DNA from: Muribaculaceae bacterium
GTDB lineage: Bacteria > Bacteroidota > Bacteroidia > Bacteroidales > Muribaculaceae
Reading direction: 5' to 3'
DNA length: 13,978 bases
Assembly: GCA_009775125.1 (NCBI GenBank)
Contig: VSPD01000064.1
Span: 1-13,978, forward strand
The notes beneath the pieces were generated by a model, which made no database searches, had not been told where the DNA came from, and was given only the letters and a program-made list of their open reading frames with translations. Positions within the stretch are counted from its first letter, which is position 1. Each line of letters begins with the position of its first letter. Below, one piece after another: positions 12,039-13,978 of this stretch. A program made the translations under genes and the position numbers.

Positions 12039-13253
12039 ATGACCATCGAAGAAATCCGCAGCCAGTTTCCAATCCTGTCGTCGAAAATCTACGGCAAGGA
12101 CCTGATATATCTCGACAATGCGGCGTCGTCGCAGACCCCGCGCTGCGTCGTCGACGAAATCGAGCGCGTGTATTTTGAGTCGAAAGCCAACGTCCACCGA
12201 GGCGTCCATTTCCTCTCGCAACGCGCCACCGAAGCCCAGGAGCGCACCCGCCGGGCTGTGGCCGATTTCATCGGCGCCGACTCGACCGACGAGATTATCT
12301 TCACCCGAGGCACCACCGAGGGCATCAACCTCGTGGCATCGTCGATGGGCAAACTGCTCGCCGACGGCGACGAGATAATCGTGAGCCAAATGGAGCACCA
12401 CTCCAACATAGTGCCATGGCAACTCATCGGCCAAACAAAGCGCGTCGAGGTCAAGGCCATACCCGTCACCGATGAAGGGCTCCTCGACATGGATGCTTTC
12501 CGCTCGATGCTCTCGGAAAAGACCAAGGTGGTGTCTGTCTGCCAGGTTTCCAACGTGCTCGGCACCGTCAACCCCGTGGCCGAGATTGCCGCCGAGGCTC
12601 ATCGCGTCGGAGCCGCCGTAGTGGTCGACGGCGCCCAGGGTGCCCCACACATGGCCGTCGACGTCAAGGCCATCGACTGCGATTTCTACGTTTTTTCATC
12701 TCATAAGATGTACGGCCCCACGGGCATCGGCGTGCTCTACGGCAAGCGCGAGTGGCTCAACCGCCTTCCCCCCTATCAGGGCGGCGGCGAGATGATCGAC
12801 CACGTAAGTTTCCACGGCACCACCTTTGCCGACATCCCCTTCAAGTTCGAGGCCGGCACCCCCGACTATGTCGGCATCGCCGCCTTCGGCAAAGCCCTCG
12901 AATTCATCGATAAAATCGGCATCGACGCCATCGCCGCCCACGAGCACGACCTGCTCGAATACACCACCGCCCGCATGACAGCCGATATCGACGACCTGCG
13001 CATCTACGGCACCGCCCCGGAGAAAGCCGGCGTAATATCCTTCAACGTCGACGGCATCCACCCCTACGACCTGGGCATGTTCATCGACAAACTCGGCATC
13101 GCCGTGCGCACCGGACATCACTGCGCCCAGCCCCTCATGGCCCGCTACGACATCGACGGTTGCGCCCGCGCCTCATTTGCCATCTACAACACCCGCGAGG
13201 AGTGCGACCGCTTCGTCGACGCCCTGCTGCGCGTAATACCCATGTTCCGATGA
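12039..13253 (+). CDS. sufS: Cysteine desulfurase SufS
   Basis: SufS is the PLP-dependent group II cysteine desulfurase that converts cysteine to alanine and passes persulfide sulfur to the SufBCD scaffold. The 404-residue protein has the PLP lysine Lys223 in S-S-H-K-M-Y-G-P-T-G, His121 in M-E-H-H-S-N that stacks on the cofactor, Asp197 in D-G-A-Q, and the catalytic Cys362 in R-T-G-H-H-C-A-Q-P-L, matching Cys364 of E. coli SufS in the short group II active-site loop. The start at 12039 is preferred over the in-frame ATG at 12012 because it begins five bases after sufD and fits the family N-terminus. No SufE or SufU sulfur acceptor is present in the window. The stop overlaps the next gene by four bases. 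Confidence 0.96.
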   Translation: MTIEEIRSQFPILSSKIYGKDLIYLDNAASSQTPRCVVDEIERVYFESKANVHRGVHFLSQRATEAQERTRRAVADFIGADSTDEIIFTRGTTEGINLVASSMGKLLADGDEIIVSQMEHHSNIVPWQLIGQTKRVEVKAIPVTDEGLLDMDAFRSMLSEKTKVVSVCQVSNVLGTVNPVAEIAAEAHRVGAAVVVDGAQGAPHMAVDVKAIDCDFYVFSSHKMYGPTGIGVLYGKREWLNRLPPYQGGGEMIDHVSFHGTTFADIPFKFEAGTPDYVGIAAFGKALEFIDKIGIDAIAAHEHDLLEYTTARMTADIDDLRIYGTAPEKAGVISFNVDGIHPYDLGMFIDKLGIAVRTGHHCAQPLMARYDIDGCARASFAIYNTREECDRFVDALLRVIPMFR

Positions 13254-13813
13254 AAACGGCTGTCGCAATACTTATAGCATCAATCTCTCTCCTCTCTTGC
13301 TCGCGCAAAGAAGCCGCGCCCATTCCGCGCGCCGAGGCTTGGCCGCGCCCTGCCCTCTACGACAGCGTATTCGCCCCCGTCGACTCCCTGCCCGTGCGCA
13401 TCCTCGCCAACGCCGCCGCACCCGTCAGCGTCGAGCACAAAGGCGCCAACATATGGCTCACAGCCGCCTATCCGCGCCTCGATGCCTCGATACGCTACAC
13501 CATCGAGCCATCGTCGCCCTCCACGCTGCCCGCGCAGATGAAAGAAGCCATGCGCCGCATGTCCACATCCGTGGCCAACGCATCCTTCGACATTCAGGAA
13601 AAAGACAATCCCGCCGGATGGCACCTCACCCTCTGCGGCACAATGCAGCAAAGCCCCACCCCCGTGTGGTTCTTCGCCTCCAACCCCCGCAATCTGATAT
13701 CAGGAGCCATCTACCTCGAACGCCTCCCCGCCTCCGCGCCACGCGACTCCATAGCGCCAATCACCCATACGCTGCTGCGCGACCTCGTCGTGGCCCTCGA
13801 CTCCCTCCAATGA
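13250..13813 (+). CDS. gldD: GldD-like lipoprotein
   Basis: The 187-residue product has a lipoprotein signal: M-K-T, a hydrophobic run, and lipobox L-L-S-C with Cys17 as the predicted lipidated residue, so it is exported and membrane-anchored. The mature part follows the GldD pattern as I remember it: an early P-R-A-E-A-W-P-R-P stretch, W-L-T-A-A-Y-P-R-L-D-A-S-I-R-Y (about 66-80), V-W-F-F-A-S-N-P-R-N-L-I-S-G-A-I-Y (about 142-158), and S-I-A-P with R-D-L-V-V-A-L near the end. GldD is tied to gliding and type IX secretion in Bacteroidetes, and is also kept in non-gliding members. The ATG at 13250 overlaps the sufS stop (ATGA) and exactly supplies the signal peptide; an upstream in-frame ATG (13160) would bury it. 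Medium-high confidence for family, lower for role. Confidence 0.72.
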   Translation: MKTAVAILIASISLLSCSRKEAAPIPRAEAWPRPALYDSVFAPVDSLPVRILANAAAPVSVEHKGANIWLTAAYPRLDASIRYTIEPSSPSTLPAQMKEAMRRMSTSVANASFDIQEKDNPAGWHLTLCGTMQQSPTPVWFFASNPRNLISGAIYLERLPASAPRDSIAPITHTLLRDLVVALDSLQ

Positions 13814-13978
13814 CACGCATCATCGAGATAGGCACCACCCGCATCGGCATCTTCGAGATTGCCGGGTGCTGCGGCGTCGGCCGCCGCGAGGCCGAACGCA
13901 TAGCCACGCGCCGCATACTGTGCGACATGCTCGGCCACGACACCCAACCCGGCCACACCCCCGCAGGCGCGCCCACCC
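13810..13978 (+). CDS. Probable 4'-phosphopantetheinyl transferase, N-terminal part
   Basis: The ATG at 13810 overlaps the GldD-like stop codon (ATGA), and the frame stays open to the window edge, so only the first 56 residues are visible. The stretch G-R-R-E-A-E-R-I-A-T-R-R-I-L-C-D-M-L-G (about 24-42), followed by a short loop and H-T-P-A-G-A-P, resembles the N-terminal half of Sfp/EntD-type transferases, where R-R-x-x-x-x-A-x-R-x-L-L leads to a P-N-G-x-P-motif. Such enzymes attach phosphopantetheine to carrier proteins. The magnesium- and CoA-binding motifs lie beyond the window, so the call is provisional. I recall similar genes next to gldD in other Bacteroidetes, which supports both identifications. 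Confidence 0.6.
   Translation, partial: MTRIIEIGTTRIGIFEIAGCCGVGRREAERIATRRILCDMLGHDTQPGHTPAGAPT

Noticed and set aside
10120..12072. A 650-codon open frame on the minus strand opposite sufC and sufD
   Set aside because: Its protein is a Gly/Val/His/Ala-rich shadow of GC-rich codons, while the plus strand encodes unmistakable SufC and SufD. Two opposite full-length genes here are not credible.

Overview
The window looks like chromosomal DNA from a GC-rich Bacteroidales bacterium, most likely a Muribaculaceae-type gut commensal. The lineage call rests on promoter boxes of the Bacteroidetes form TAnnTTTG, the near absence of Shine-Dalgarno sequences, a pdxJ-exbB-exbD-tonB-like cluster, a GldD-like lipoprotein and a CsdA/DeaD-type helicase with a basic tail. 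No rRNA, tRNA, CRISPR array or transposase gene was seen, and no gap between genes exceeds 300 bases.

Region 1 (1-2490) starts with a terminator of an upstream gene. A DEAD-box RNA helicase follows, whose predicted mRNA would begin with a strong 5' stem-loop. It converges on a small minus-strand gene for an ACT-like protein. The space between the two is packed with three hairpins. Region 2 (2492-5274) is a co-directional cluster: pdxJ (vitamin B6 synthesis), exbB and exbD (proton channel), and a TonB-like energy transducer that starts at TTG.

Region 3 (5217-5927) is the most unusual part. An AT-rich YafQ-type toxin-antitoxin pair with its own consensus promoter sits exactly between two perfect 62-bp direct repeats. 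The repeat is the last 18 codons plus stop of the TonB-like gene. Removing one 649-bp unit would leave an intact tonB-like gene with a clean downstream junction, so the pair looks like a cassette that entered at the gene end and regenerated it. Just downstream (5953-6065), copies of the octamer CGTTAATT lie at exact multiples of 21 bp.

Region 4 (6081-7625) encodes a polytopic membrane protein, probably of the DUF6056 type. Region 5 (7628-13978) is a long operon: cvpA, sufB, sufC, sufD, sufS, a gldD-like lipoprotein gene and the start of a probable phosphopantetheinyl transferase. A consensus promoter precedes cvpA and an internal -7 box precedes sufB. The sufBCDS genes give a SufBCD scaffold complex plus the cysteine desulfurase SufS. 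SufS is a PLP enzyme, and its cofactor pathway includes the PdxJ step encoded upstream. The sufB-sufC gap is interrupted by a 90-bp REPIN-like double palindrome next to a 14-bp tandem duplication. The sufS-gldD and gldD-transferase junctions are 4-base ATGA overlaps, which suggests translational coupling.
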